Shown here: piece after piece, positions 25,088 to 33,223 of the stretch
How the letters are laid out: each line of letters starts with the position of its first letter
Numbering within the stretch: the stretch's first letter is position 1
Assembly (NCBI GenBank): GCA_028293825.1
Contig: JAQGNY010000045.1
Span: forward strand, 1-52,445
Direction: 5' to 3'
Source of the DNA: Verrucomicrobiaceae bacterium
Lineage (GTDB): Bacteria; Pseudomonadota; Gammaproteobacteria; Pseudomonadales; CAMLJR01
Length of the DNA: 52,445 bases
Notes under the pieces: model-generated
The model's database searches: none
What the model was told of the DNA's origin: nothing
Seen by the model: only the letters and a program-made list of their open reading frames with translations
Translations under genes and position numbers: made by a program

Positions 25088-26799
25088 GTGTGCACATCCA
25101 CCAAGCGTTGCGTGAGTGGCGACGTGCGCGCTGGCGCGACGCCGTGACGACATTGCATTTCCGTTACCGTGACGCCAACCGATTCAAGGCCCGCGCGCAG
25201 AAAATCCATTTCATCGCGCACCGCCCTATGGGTTTGCTCGTGCTCGGCCCACAGCGTGGCGGATACGCTTTTTTCCACAATCGCCAACGATGCAGTGAGT
25301 TTGCCGGCAGCGTGTAAGTCGAGTGCGATATGCACGTTCCACTGCTGGCGCATCCGGTTCGATAATTTTTTAAAACGCTGCTCGATACGCAACTGCACGT
25401 TGTCCGCACCGAACGGCGTGCGCACCGGTACTTCAACAATCCACGTCGGCACCGGCGGTTGCGTATCGTTGCTGGCATGACGCGCGCTGGCGCTATCGAG
25501 CTGATTAAGTTGGATGCGCGCTAAACCGGATTGCAGTAATTTACTCAGTTGCGTCAGCGTCGAATCGGCCGGTTCTTCGGCGCGCTCGCCAGCGATATTT
25601 TGTGCGGTGTTGTGTTGCATTGCCGGCTTGTGGCTGTAGACCAAATCGTCGGTGTCGATCGGCGCCGGCGTGCGCGCCATAGTGGGGGTGTTAGGAATAA
25701 ATTTGCGGATCACTTCGAGCAATGCGCTGATTTGCGCTTTGATATCGGTGGTCGCCAGTTTCGCCAGCGCTTCCGGTTTTGCGGTCGCGACGTTCGGCAA
25801 TTTGGCGGTGTCGAGTTGCGCGCGCGCGATGCGATTCTCAAGAAAACTGCCGCTGTTTTCCACGGCGACACGCAGCGTTACCGGATTTTGCAATTGTTCG
25901 GCGAGCGGCAGCGACTGCAGCAATTGCAGCAGCGCTTTAACGACCGGTTGCGGCAGCGTCGCTTGCGCGTTGGACTGCGCCGGCTGCAACAGCTTTTGCA
26001 GCAGCGGCACCAATGTGTTCAACGCCTGCTGCTTTGGCAACAGCTCGCGGGCAGATTGCTGCAGTGTTTGCAGCGGTGTCGCGATCTGCGGCAGCGGAGT
26101 TTGTGGCGCAAGTTTGACCGGCTCGACCAGTGCATTCGGCGTTTGCGCAACCGCAGCGGCGCTGCCGCTCGATAGCAACGTGAGCTGACCCTGCGCGTTC
26201 GTTTGCAATTGCAGGCGGGTGCCACTGGTAAAAGGTTGTGGGCTCAGAATTTGCAGCAGACGATTTTGCCACTCGAGCGTAATGCGATAGAGCTGCGGTG
26301 ATGTAGTTGCCTGTTGCGGTGAGGCATTGGGAGTTTGCGATAACAGCAGCATCGGTAGCGTGGGGGCGCTCTCCGAATTCTGTTGTGGATTCGCCAGCAG
26401 CACATTGATGGGCAGTGCATTGGTCGACGAGCCAACGGCCGCTGAAGTGTTTGGCAGCAGCGCATTTTGTAGTACCAGCGCCTCGAACACTTGCGGTCTG
26501 CTGAGCAATTCAGGCGGCAGTTGTCGAATCAGGTTCTGCAGCGCGGAATTGCTCACGAGCTGATCGAGATTAATGTCCATTAAAGCCGCGCCATTTCTTG
26601 GATTGAGGGACGGATTAAGCAACAGGTTGAGTATACTAGCCAGCTTCGCCAGAGCGTCGTTGGTTGCAGCGCTGCCGCTGGTTTCGGTACCAGTCGCAAC
26701 CGGTACATCAATGCGCAACGAACGCACGATAGCAGCCACAATAGTGGCGAGGGTTGTGCTGGGTGAGTAGCTGTTGGCAGAGACAGTCAGTGTATTCAT
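25084..26799 (-). CDS. second FliK-like hook-length control protein
   Basis: The 571-residue product has a long Gln/Leu/Ala-rich, low-complexity body. A C-terminal Flg_hook-like domain (about 450-555) contains TWIVEVPVRTPFGADNVQLR and WNVHIALDLHAAGKLTASLA. The plan is that of FliK, but the sequence differs clearly from the fliK product at 568. It is transcribed away from ccmA, with a 41-base intergenic space, and is coupled to the FlhB-domain gene. Homologous pairs lie at this place in Pseudomonas. Whether it is exported is unknown. Confidence 0.82.
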   Translation of the reverse strand: MNTLTVSANSYSPSTTLATIVAAIVRSLRIDVPVATGTETSGSAATNDALAKLASILNLLLNPSLNPRNGAALMDINLDQLVSNSALQNLIRQLPPELLSRPQVFEALVLQNALLPNTSAAVGSSTNALPINVLLANPQQNSESAPTLPMLLLSQTPNASPQQATTSPQLYRITLEWQNRLLQILSPQPFTSGTRLQLQTNAQGQLTLLSSGSAAAVAQTPNALVEPVKLAPQTPLPQIATPLQTLQQSARELLPKQQALNTLVPLLQKLLQPAQSNAQATLPQPVVKALLQLLQSLPLAEQLQNPVTLRVAVENSGSFLENRIARAQLDTAKLPNVATAKPEALAKLATTDIKAQISALLEVIRKFIPNTPTMARTPAPIDTDDLVYSHKPAMQHNTAQNIAGERAEEPADSTLTQLSKLLQSGLARIQLNQLDSASARHASNDTQPPVPTWIVEVPVRTPFGADNVQLRIEQRFKKLSNRMRQQWNVHIALDLHAAGKLTASLAIVEKSVSATLWAEHEQTHRAVRDEMDFLRAGLESVGVTVTEMQCRHGVAPARTSPLTQRLVDVHT

Positions 26800-26840
26800 T
26801 CCCTGTATAGCGGCCGCCGCGAATAAAAATTTACCTCTGA

Positions 26841-27494
26841 GTGGATCCCCTGTTGAATCAAACCTTGCTGGAGCTGCGCAGCGTTACCTGCGAGCGCGAT
26901 GATGAGCCGTTGTTTGCGCCGCTTTCGTTTGCGCTGCATAGCGGCGACATCGTGCAGTTGGACGGCGCCAACGGCATCGGCAAAACCAGCTTGTTGCGCT
27001 GCATTGGCGGCTTGTCGAGCCGGTTCGACGGCGAGCTGCTGTGGCGCGGGGAATCGCTGGCGCGAAAACGTCATGAATTCACCGCTGCGACGATTTACAT
27101 AGGTCACGCGGCGGGGCTGAAAGCGGCGTTAAGTCCGCGTGAGAATTTGTTGTGGTGGGCATCGCTGCGCGGCGTCGATGCGCGCACGACGATTGATGTG
27201 GCATTGGCGAAAGTGCGACTGGCCGGTTACGAAGACAGCCCGTGTTATCAGTTGTCGGCGGGGCAGCAGCGGCGCGTTGCGCTGGCGCGATTGTTTTTGA
27301 CCGACGCCGTTTTTTGGGTGCTCGACGAGCCATTTACCGCGATAGATCGGGCCGGCGTCGCCGAGCTTGAGCAATGGCTGGTAGCTCACGCCGACAGCGG
27401 TGGCGCAGTATTGCTGACGACGCATCAGCCGCTGGTATTGCCGCGCGCATTGCGCAAAATTGCGTTGCAGGCAGAGGTCGCCGCCGTTGGCTGA
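26841..27494 (+). CDS. ccmA: heme exporter ATPase CcmA
   Basis: CcmA is the ATPase of the CcmABCD complex, which releases holo-CcmE in cytochrome c maturation. The 217-residue product has Walker A GANGIGKTSLLRC, signature LSAGQQRRVALARL, Walker B VFWVLDEPFTAID and a switch His in LLTTHQPL. It starts at GTG 26841, and TTG 26853 is an alternative. The start region is shared with the divergent FliK-like gene. Confidence 0.94.
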   Translation: MDPLLNQTLLELRSVTCERDDEPLFAPLSFALHSGDIVQLDGANGIGKTSLLRCIGGLSSRFDGELLWRGESLARKRHEFTAATIYIGHAAGLKAALSPRENLLWWASLRGVDARTTIDVALAKVRLAGYEDSPCYQLSAGQQRRVALARLFLTDAVFWVLDEPFTAIDRAGVAELEQWLVAHADSGGAVLLTTHQPLVLPRALRKIALQAEVAAVG

Positions 27495-27537
27495 GTTGTC
27501 GGAGTTGCCAGAGTTGCTGAAGTTACCAGAGCTGCGA
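27493..27537 (+). repeat. five 9-bp tandem units, ccmA-ccmB spacer
   Basis: GAGTTGTCG, GAGTTGCCA, GAGTTGCTG, AAGTTACCA and GAGCTGCGA follow one another from the ccmA stop codon. Since 9 is a multiple of 3, the units stay open in the ccmB frame and would read as an ELPEL-type peptide if a start farther upstream were used. Confidence 0.7.
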
Positions 27538-27555
27538 CTGTCGACGCCGTCGATC

Positions 27556-28215
27556 ATGGCGCGAGTCATTCGCCGCGATGTGGTGCTGGCATTGCGGCGC
27601 CGGGCCGAGATCGCCAATCCGCTGTTGTTTTTTTTGATGGTGTGCACCTTGTTTCCATTGGGCATCGGGCCCGATCCGAAGCAATTGGCGCTGCTGGCCC
27701 CCGGCGTGTTGTGGGTGGTCGCGCTGTTGTCGTGTCTGCTCGCCAGCGACAGCGTGTTTCGCAGCGATTTCGATGACGGCAGTTTGGAGCAAATGCTGCT
27801 GAGCCCGTGCTCGCTGTATTTGCTGACACTGGCCAAGAGTATTGCGCACTGGCTGGTGACGGGTTTGCCGCTGGCACTGCTGGCGCCGCTGTTGGCGCTG
27901 CTGTTGCAGTTGCCGCCGCTGGCGATGCCGGCGCTGGTGTTGAGTCTGCTGCTCGGCACCGCTGTGTTGAGTTTTATCGGCGCGATTGGCGCAGCGTTAA
28001 CGGTGGGATTACGGCGCGGTGGGTTGCTGCTGTCGCTGATCGTGTTGCCGCTCTACATTCCGGTGCTGATTTTCGGCGCCAGCGCGGTGCAGGCGGCGGC
28101 CGAAGGTTTTACCTATGGCGGCCAGCTCGCCGTGTTAGGGGCTTTATTGGCGCTGGCATTGCCGCTGGCGCCGTTTGCTATCGCCAGCGGTATTCGTATC
28201 AGCACGGATAGCTAG
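27556..28215 (+). CDS. ccmB: heme exporter membrane protein CcmB
   Basis: CcmB is a six-helix membrane partner of CcmA. The 219-residue product begins MARVIRRDVVLALRRRAEI and has NPLLFFLMVCTLFPLGIGP and the characteristic SDFDDGSLEQMLLSP. A frame extends upstream through the 9-bp array into ccmA, but the family N-terminus and length fit ATG 27556. Ribosome binding is weak, so coupling to ccmA is probable. Confidence 0.92.
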   Translation: MARVIRRDVVLALRRRAEIANPLLFFLMVCTLFPLGIGPDPKQLALLAPGVLWVVALLSCLLASDSVFRSDFDDGSLEQMLLSPCSLYLLTLAKSIAHWLVTGLPLALLAPLLALLLQLPPLAMPALVLSLLLGTAVLSFIGAIGAALTVGLRRGGLLLSLIVLPLYIPVLIFGASAVQAAAEGFTYGGQLAVLGALLALALPLAPFAIASGIRISTDS

Positions 28216-28309
28216 ACAGGCATCCGATCAGTGCATCAAAGCGGTGAATGCGCGTCGGGCGAATGGAACCCGGCGCAGTTAAGTCGGTCTTCAGAGGGCT
28301 TTGTAACAG

Positions 28310-28429
28310 CTAGGCGAAGCGCCCCATGACGATGGCGAAAACGACGAGACACAGCGCGCCGCCGCACATACCGAGCACAGCGAAACCAAGGCGACGCAGT
28401 GTGGCTTTGTCTTCAGTGATTTGGTCCAT
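28310..28429 (-). CDS. 39-residue single-helix membrane protein (hypothetical)
   Basis: This short minus-strand frame has AAGGA nine bases before its ATG. It codes for 39 residues: a charged start (MDQITEDKATLRRLG), then one hydrophobic helix (GMCGGALCLVVFAIVMG) and RFA. A good ribosome site, a charged-then-hydrophobic plan and a location in an otherwise empty 360-base space between ccmB and ccmC support it. I do not recognise the family. The two Cys lie in the helix. Confidence 0.6.
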   Translation of the reverse strand: MDQITEDKATLRRLGFAVLGMCGGALCLVVFAIVMGRFA

Positions 28430-28575
28430 GGCGATTTCCTTGGGTAGTTAAGTTGAGAGCAGATTAAGTGGTCCGATCTCCGTTCTCATTGATTTGAGTC
28501 AACCCTTGGCGCGATGCTGCAGTCGCCATCGATCGTTTACAATGCAGCGCTTTTTTTTGCAGGTTTTATTGATCT

Positions 28576-29325
28576 ATGTGGTCGTTCTTTCACAAGCTGG
28601 GCTCGCCGCGCTGGTTCTATCAAATCAGCGGAAAATTCCTGCCGTGGCTCGCAATAATTGCTGCGGTGGCGTTGGTTACGGGCGCTGTTTGGGGGCTGCT
28701 GTATGCGCCGCAAGATTTTCGGCAGGGCAATAGCTTTCGCATTATTTATATTCATGTGCCCGCGTCTGCGGTGGCGATGGCGGGTTATATGGTGATGGCC
28801 TCGGCCGGCGCGATCAGCTTGATCTGGCGCATGAAGGTCGCGGAGATGGTGTTGAAATGCGCGGCGCCGATCGGTGCGGCGCTGACATTTTTGGCGCTCG
28901 TCACCGGCTCGATTTGGGGGCGTCCGACCTGGGGTACGTGGTGGGTGTGGGACGCGCGCGTAACGTCGGTGCTGGTGTTGTTTTTTTTATATATGAGCAT
29001 CATCGCGTTGTACGAGGCCTTTGAAAATAAACAGGCGGCAACCAAAGCGTGCGCGGTATTGAGTCTGGTCGGCGTGGTGAATATCCCGATTATTTATTAC
29101 TCGGTGAATTGGTGGTTTAGTTTGCATCAACCGGCCACGCTGAAAATTGTCGGCGAAACTACGATGCCGTCGAGCATGCTGCGCCCGTTGCTGATCATGA
29201 TCTTCGGTTTCTATGTGTTTTATGCGCTGGCGTTGCTGCTGCATGTACGCAGCGAAATTCTGTATCGCGAGCGCACCACACAATGGGTGCGCGATTTATT
29301 GATGTCGCGTAAGGCGAGGACGTAA
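28576..29325 (+). CDS. ccmC: heme-handling protein CcmC
   Basis: CcmC loads heme onto CcmE at the outer face of the inner membrane. The 249-residue, six-helix product contains the WWD motif (WGRPTWGTWWVWDARVTS) and the usual periplasmic His sites in IYIHVPASAVAM and WWFSLHQPATL. It opens the ccmCDEFGHI run after a gap that holds the antisense 39-codon gene. The stop overlaps ccmD by one base. Confidence 0.95.
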   Translation: MWSFFHKLGSPRWFYQISGKFLPWLAIIAAVALVTGAVWGLLYAPQDFRQGNSFRIIYIHVPASAVAMAGYMVMASAGAISLIWRMKVAEMVLKCAAPIGAALTFLALVTGSIWGRPTWGTWWVWDARVTSVLVLFFLYMSIIALYEAFENKQAATKACAVLSLVGVVNIPIIYYSVNWWFSLHQPATLKIVGETTMPSSMLRPLLIMIFGFYVFYALALLLHVRSEILYRERTTQWVRDLLMSRKART

Positions 29326-29561
29326 TGCAATTCGATTCGATAGCGGCGGCGTGGGCGATGGGCGGTCATGGACCGTTCGTGTGGAGTGCCTACGCAATCA
29401 CCGCATTTACATTGATCGCGCTAATCGTCGCGCCGTTGCAGCGGCAGCGGCGTTTTTTTCACGAACAACGCGGCATCGAGCGACGTCGTCAAGCGCAATC
29501 GCAACGCACTGGCGCTGCTGATCCCGCCACCGATACTCCGATAAAGAACAAAGTACATTGA
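29325..29561 (+). CDS. ccmD: CcmD
   Basis: CcmD is a small membrane protein that helps release heme-bound CcmE from CcmABC. The 78-residue product has an N-terminal segment with the conserved MGGHGPFVWSAY and one membrane helix (AITAFTLIALIVAPL), followed by a basic tail (QRQRRFFHEQRGIERRRQAQ). Its start overlaps the ccmC stop (TAATG). Confidence 0.9.
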   Translation: MQFDSIAAAWAMGGHGPFVWSAYAITAFTLIALIVAPLQRQRRFFHEQRGIERRRQAQSQRTGAADPATDTPIKNKVH

Positions 29562-29562
29562 T

Positions 29563-30003
29563 ATGCATCCTATCCGTCGCCAGCGTTTAATTATTGTTTT
29601 GCTCGTCGTTGCCGGCGCTGCATCCGCCGTCGGGTTGACCGCTTATGCGATGCGCTCGAATATTAATTTGTTTCATCCACCGGCCGATTTTGCCGCTGGT
29701 GAAGTGCACGTCGGCCAGAAAATTCGCGCTGGCGGCATGGTGGTGAAAGGCAGCGTGCAGCGCGATCCGAACAGTTTGAAAGTGGCGTTTGTGATCACCG
29801 ATTACAAAGCCAACGTCACGGTGGAATATACCGGCATCCTGCCGGATCTATTTGCTGAGGGGCAGGGCGTAGTGGCGGCGGGATCGGTCGATGAGAAAGG
29901 TGTTTTTCAAGCGACCGAAGTGCTGGCCAAGCACGATGAAAAATATATGCCTCCCGAAATAAAAGACACGTTGGGCAAGCCGGTTTCGACGGCAGCCAAT
30001 TAA
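29563..30003 (+). CDS. ccmE: heme chaperone CcmE
   Basis: CcmE binds heme covalently in the periplasm and passes it to CcmF. The 146-residue product has an N-terminal anchor helix (RLIIVLLVVAGAASAVGLTA), an OB-like barrel and the heme site AKHDEKYMPPE, with His124 as ligand and Tyr128 nearby. It follows ccmD by one base. Confidence 0.95.
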   Translation: MHPIRRQRLIIVLLVVAGAASAVGLTAYAMRSNINLFHPPADFAAGEVHVGQKIRAGGMVVKGSVQRDPNSLKVAFVITDYKANVTVEYTGILPDLFAEGQGVVAAGSVDEKGVFQATEVLAKHDEKYMPPEIKDTLGKPVSTAAN

Positions 30004-30099
30004 TACGCAAAACTCTCGCGCCGTTTCTCTTTTCCAGGGCGAGCGATTTCCTGAGATAACGATCTTTCGTTGCGCCAACCATTTCTTCAGAGATAAGCG

Positions 30100-32076
30100 A
30101 TGACTCCCGAACTCGGCCATTTCGCATTAATTCTCGCGCTGCTACTCGCGCTGTCGCAGACCCTGTTGCCGGCGGTGGGGGTGTTTCGCGGCAGCGAAAT
30201 TCTGATGAGCAGCGCGCGCTCGTTGGCGGTGGGATTGTTGGTGATGGTGAGCATTGCATTCGCGGTGCTCGCGCATGCTTTTCTGACCAATGATTTTTCG
30301 GTCGCAATCGTTTCGTCGCAGTCGAATTCGGAATTGCCGTGGTATTACCAATTCGCCGCGGTGTGGGGCGGGCATGAAGGCTCGCTGTTGTTGTGGGTGT
30401 GGATTCTGTCGGTGTGGTCGGTGGCCGTGGCGATATTCAGTCGGCATTTACCGCTCGATATGGTGGCGCGCGTATTGACGGTGATGGGCGCCATTGCCGT
30501 TGGTTTTTTATTATTCATGATCATGACATCGAATCCATTCGCGCGCATTTTGCCGAATCCGCCGTTGGAAGGTTCCGATTTAAATCCGCTGCTGCAAGAT
30601 CCCGGCATGGTGATTCATCCACCGATGTTGTACTTCGGTTACGTCGGTTTTTCGGTGGCATTTGCATTCGCAATTGCGGCGTTGTGGAGCGGTCGACTCG
30701 ATTCCGCGTGGGCGCGTTGGTCGCGGCCGTGGAGTATTGTCGCGTGGATGTTTTTGAGTGTCGGCATCACGCTCGGCAGTTGGTGGGCGTATTCGGTGCT
30801 CGGTTGGGGCGGCTGGTGGTTTTGGGATCCCGTCGAAAATGCGTCATTTATGCCGTGGCTGGTCGGCACTGCATTAATTCATTCGCTCGCTGTTACCGAT
30901 AAGCGCGGCGCATTTAAAAGCTGGACCGTTCTACTCGCGATTTTTGCGTTTTCGCTAAGCCTGCTCGGCACATTTCTGGTTCGCTCTGGCGTGCTGACAT
31001 CGGTGCATTCGTTCGCAGCCGATCCTGCACGCGGCGTTTTTATTCTTGCGTTTCTCGCCGTCGTCATTGGCGGTTCATTAACGTTGTACGCATTGCGCGC
31101 GCCGGTCGTTATCGGCACCGCGGTTTACACGTGGTTTTCGCGCGAAATATTTCTGCTGCTGAACAATGTGTTGTTGCTGACAGCGGCGTTGAGCGTGTTG
31201 TGCGGCACGTTGTTTCCGCTCGCGGTCGACGCGTTACATCTCGGTAAATATTCGGTGGGGCCGCCGTATTTCAACGCGGTGTTCGTGCCATTGATTTCTA
31301 TTTTGCTGGTGTTCTTAGGCATTGGTCCCGGCACTAATTGGAAGGGCAGTCGCGCGCAAGATGTGTTGCGCCGTTTGTTACCGGCAGCAATTGCGAGCGT
31401 CATTGTCGGTCTTGTTTTTCCGTTTGCTTATGCCGGTCATTTTCATTGGGGCGTGGTATTGACGGTGACACTCGCCGGTTGGGTGCTGTTCAGTTCAATC
31501 GTGGAATTGCGCAATAAATTGCGCAACGCGCCATCCAAAGTCGTCGGTTTAAGGCGGTTAACACCGGCGTATTACGGCATGTTGATTGCGCATTTGGGTT
31601 TTGCCGCGAGCGTGGTCGGTGTTGGACTTACCACGACGTACACCGAGGAGCGCGATATTCGTCTCGCGATTGGTGAGCATGCCCAGATCGCCGGTTACGA
31701 TTTATTATTTTCCGGTACGACGCAGGTGCGCGGCCCTAATTATATTGCCGAGCGTGGTTTGTTGACATTATCGCGCGACGGTAAAACCATCGCTGAATTA
31801 CATCCCGAAAAACGCCGCTACAATGCGCGCCGCGATCAGATGATGACCGAGGCGGCAGTCGATGCCGGTTTATCGCGCGATATTTATGTCGCACTGGGCG
31901 AGCCGCTCGAAGGCGGCGCGTGGGCAGTGCGTCTGCATTACAAACCTTTCGTGCGCTGGATTTGGCTCGGCGGTTTGTTGATGGCTGTCGGTGGTGCCAC
32001 CGCCGTTGCCGACAAACGTTATCGCCTGCAAGGCAAAAAGGAAGTTGCTGCTGCCACTGTCGCCACGCCCGTTTGA
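30100..32076 (+). CDS. ccmF: heme lyase subunit CcmF
   Basis: CcmF attaches heme to apocytochrome c with CcmH and CcmI. The 658-residue product has about 15 membrane helices. The WWD motif is GWGGWWFWDPVENASFMPW, and conserved His segments include AVWGGHEGSLLLWVW and PGMVIHPPMLYFGYVGF. The C-terminal part is periplasmic. Length is standard. Confidence 0.96.
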   Translation: MTPELGHFALILALLLALSQTLLPAVGVFRGSEILMSSARSLAVGLLVMVSIAFAVLAHAFLTNDFSVAIVSSQSNSELPWYYQFAAVWGGHEGSLLLWVWILSVWSVAVAIFSRHLPLDMVARVLTVMGAIAVGFLLFMIMTSNPFARILPNPPLEGSDLNPLLQDPGMVIHPPMLYFGYVGFSVAFAFAIAALWSGRLDSAWARWSRPWSIVAWMFLSVGITLGSWWAYSVLGWGGWWFWDPVENASFMPWLVGTALIHSLAVTDKRGAFKSWTVLLAIFAFSLSLLGTFLVRSGVLTSVHSFAADPARGVFILAFLAVVIGGSLTLYALRAPVVIGTAVYTWFSREIFLLLNNVLLLTAALSVLCGTLFPLAVDALHLGKYSVGPPYFNAVFVPLISILLVFLGIGPGTNWKGSRAQDVLRRLLPAAIASVIVGLVFPFAYAGHFHWGVVLTVTLAGWVLFSSIVELRNKLRNAPSKVVGLRRLTPAYYGMLIAHLGFAASVVGVGLTTTYTEERDIRLAIGEHAQIAGYDLLFSGTTQVRGPNYIAERGLLTLSRDGKTIAELHPEKRRYNARRDQMMTEAAVDAGLSRDIYVALGEPLEGGAWAVRLHYKPFVRWIWLGGLLMAVGGATAVADKRYRLQGKKEVAAATVATPV

Positions 32077-32125
32077 TCGGATGTTGTTAACGCGGTTGAA
32101 CACGAAGACTTAAACGAGAAATTTA

Positions 32126-32683
32126 ATGCAGCGTTTCAAATTATTTATCCCACTGATTGTCTTTGCCGTGCTGGCGATATTTTTTTTCGTCGTGCAAAAA
32201 CAAATCGGCAGTGGCGATTACGATCCGCAAAATATGCCGTCGGCGCTGCTCGATAAACCCGCGCCGACGTTTAGTTTGCCCGACGTGCAAAGCGGCAAAG
32301 TTGTCAGCAGTGATCTGATCAAAAACAAAATCGTGCTGATCAACGTGTGGGCGACGTGGTGTCCATCATGTTATTTCGAGCATCCGTATTTATTAACGCT
32401 GGCGCAGCAGGGCGTGGTTATTCTCGGTGTCGATTACAAGGACGAGCCGGATAAAGCACAGGCGTGGCTGCGCGAAAAAGGCGATCCGTATATCGCGGTG
32501 CTGGACGATCGCGCCGGCACGCTGGGTCTGGATCTCGGTGTGACTGGCGCGCCGGAAACTTATTTGGTCGACAGCACGGGGGTGGTGCGTCTGCGGTACC
32601 AAGGTCCGCTTGATGAGCGCGTGTGGAAAGAAACGTTTCAGCCGCTGCTGACGCAATTGCAAAATGCCAAATCGGGAAGCTGA
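32126..32683 (+). CDS. ccmG: thiol:disulfide oxidoreductase CcmG (DsbE)
   Basis: CcmG keeps the CXXCH cysteines of apocytochrome c reduced. The 185-residue product has one anchor helix (LIVFAVLAIFFFVVQ) and a thioredoxin fold with the active site VWATWCPSCYFEHP. GVTGAPETYLVD carries the cis-Pro. It sits between ccmF and ccmH as usual. Confidence 0.95.
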   Translation: MQRFKLFIPLIVFAVLAIFFFVVQKQIGSGDYDPQNMPSALLDKPAPTFSLPDVQSGKVVSSDLIKNKIVLINVWATWCPSCYFEHPYLLTLAQQGVVILGVDYKDEPDKAQAWLREKGDPYIAVLDDRAGTLGLDLGVTGAPETYLVDSTGVVRLRYQGPLDERVWKETFQPLLTQLQNAKSGS

Positions 32684-32686
32684 TCG

Positions 32687-33223
32687 ATGCGTCGTTTTAT
32701 TTTTCTGATTTTCGGTTTGCTGCTTAGCGCGCTCGCGCATGCCGCGATCGATCCGTACGATTTTGATACCGACGCGCAGCGCGAGCGCTATCGGCATTTC
32801 ATCGAAGATATGCGCTGCCCGAAATGTCAGAACCAGAATCTGGCCGGTTCCGACGCACCGATTGCTCAAGATTTGCGACATGAATTACATCGACTGCTGA
32901 TCGAAGGCAAAGACGATCGACAAATTGTTGACTACATGGTGTCGCGCTACGGCGAGTTCATTTTGTACAACCCGCCCTTCGATAAAAAAACCGCAATTCT
33001 GTGGTTGGCTCCGCTCGGTTTTATCGTTATAGGCGGCGCTGTATTGGCTGTCGTGATTCGCCGCCGCGCCAAATTAAATACGGTCGACGCACCGGCGCTT
33101 TCTCCTGCCGAGCAACAACGGATTAACGCGTTGCTGAATGAAGCGCCGCGCGCATCGGGGCGTAAATTAGCGAAAAACTTAGGTAAAGAATTAGGCCAAG
33201 AATCGGGAGAGCAACGCTCGTGA
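32687..33223 (+). CDS. ccmH: CcmH thiol oxidoreductase
   Basis: CcmH binds apocytochrome and takes part in its thiol reduction. The 178-residue product has a signal peptide (ending in ALAHA), the redox motif MRCPKCQNQNLAGSDAP and a membrane helix (ILWLAPLGFIVIGGAVLAVV). A polar C-terminal tail (about residues 125-178) follows. It follows ccmG by three bases and overlaps ccmI by four. Confidence 0.95.
   Translation: MRRFIFLIFGLLLSALAHAAIDPYDFDTDAQRERYRHFIEDMRCPKCQNQNLAGSDAPIAQDLRHELHRLLIEGKDDRQIVDYMVSRYGEFILYNPPFDKKTAILWLAPLGFIVIGGAVLAVVIRRRAKLNTVDAPALSPAEQQRINALLNEAPRASGRKLAKNLGKELGQESGEQRS

Noticed and set aside
27460-27555. Upstream extension of ccmB inside ccmA
   Set aside because: The added residues come from ccmA overlap and the 9-bp array. 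The CcmB family N-terminus and length fit ATG 27556.
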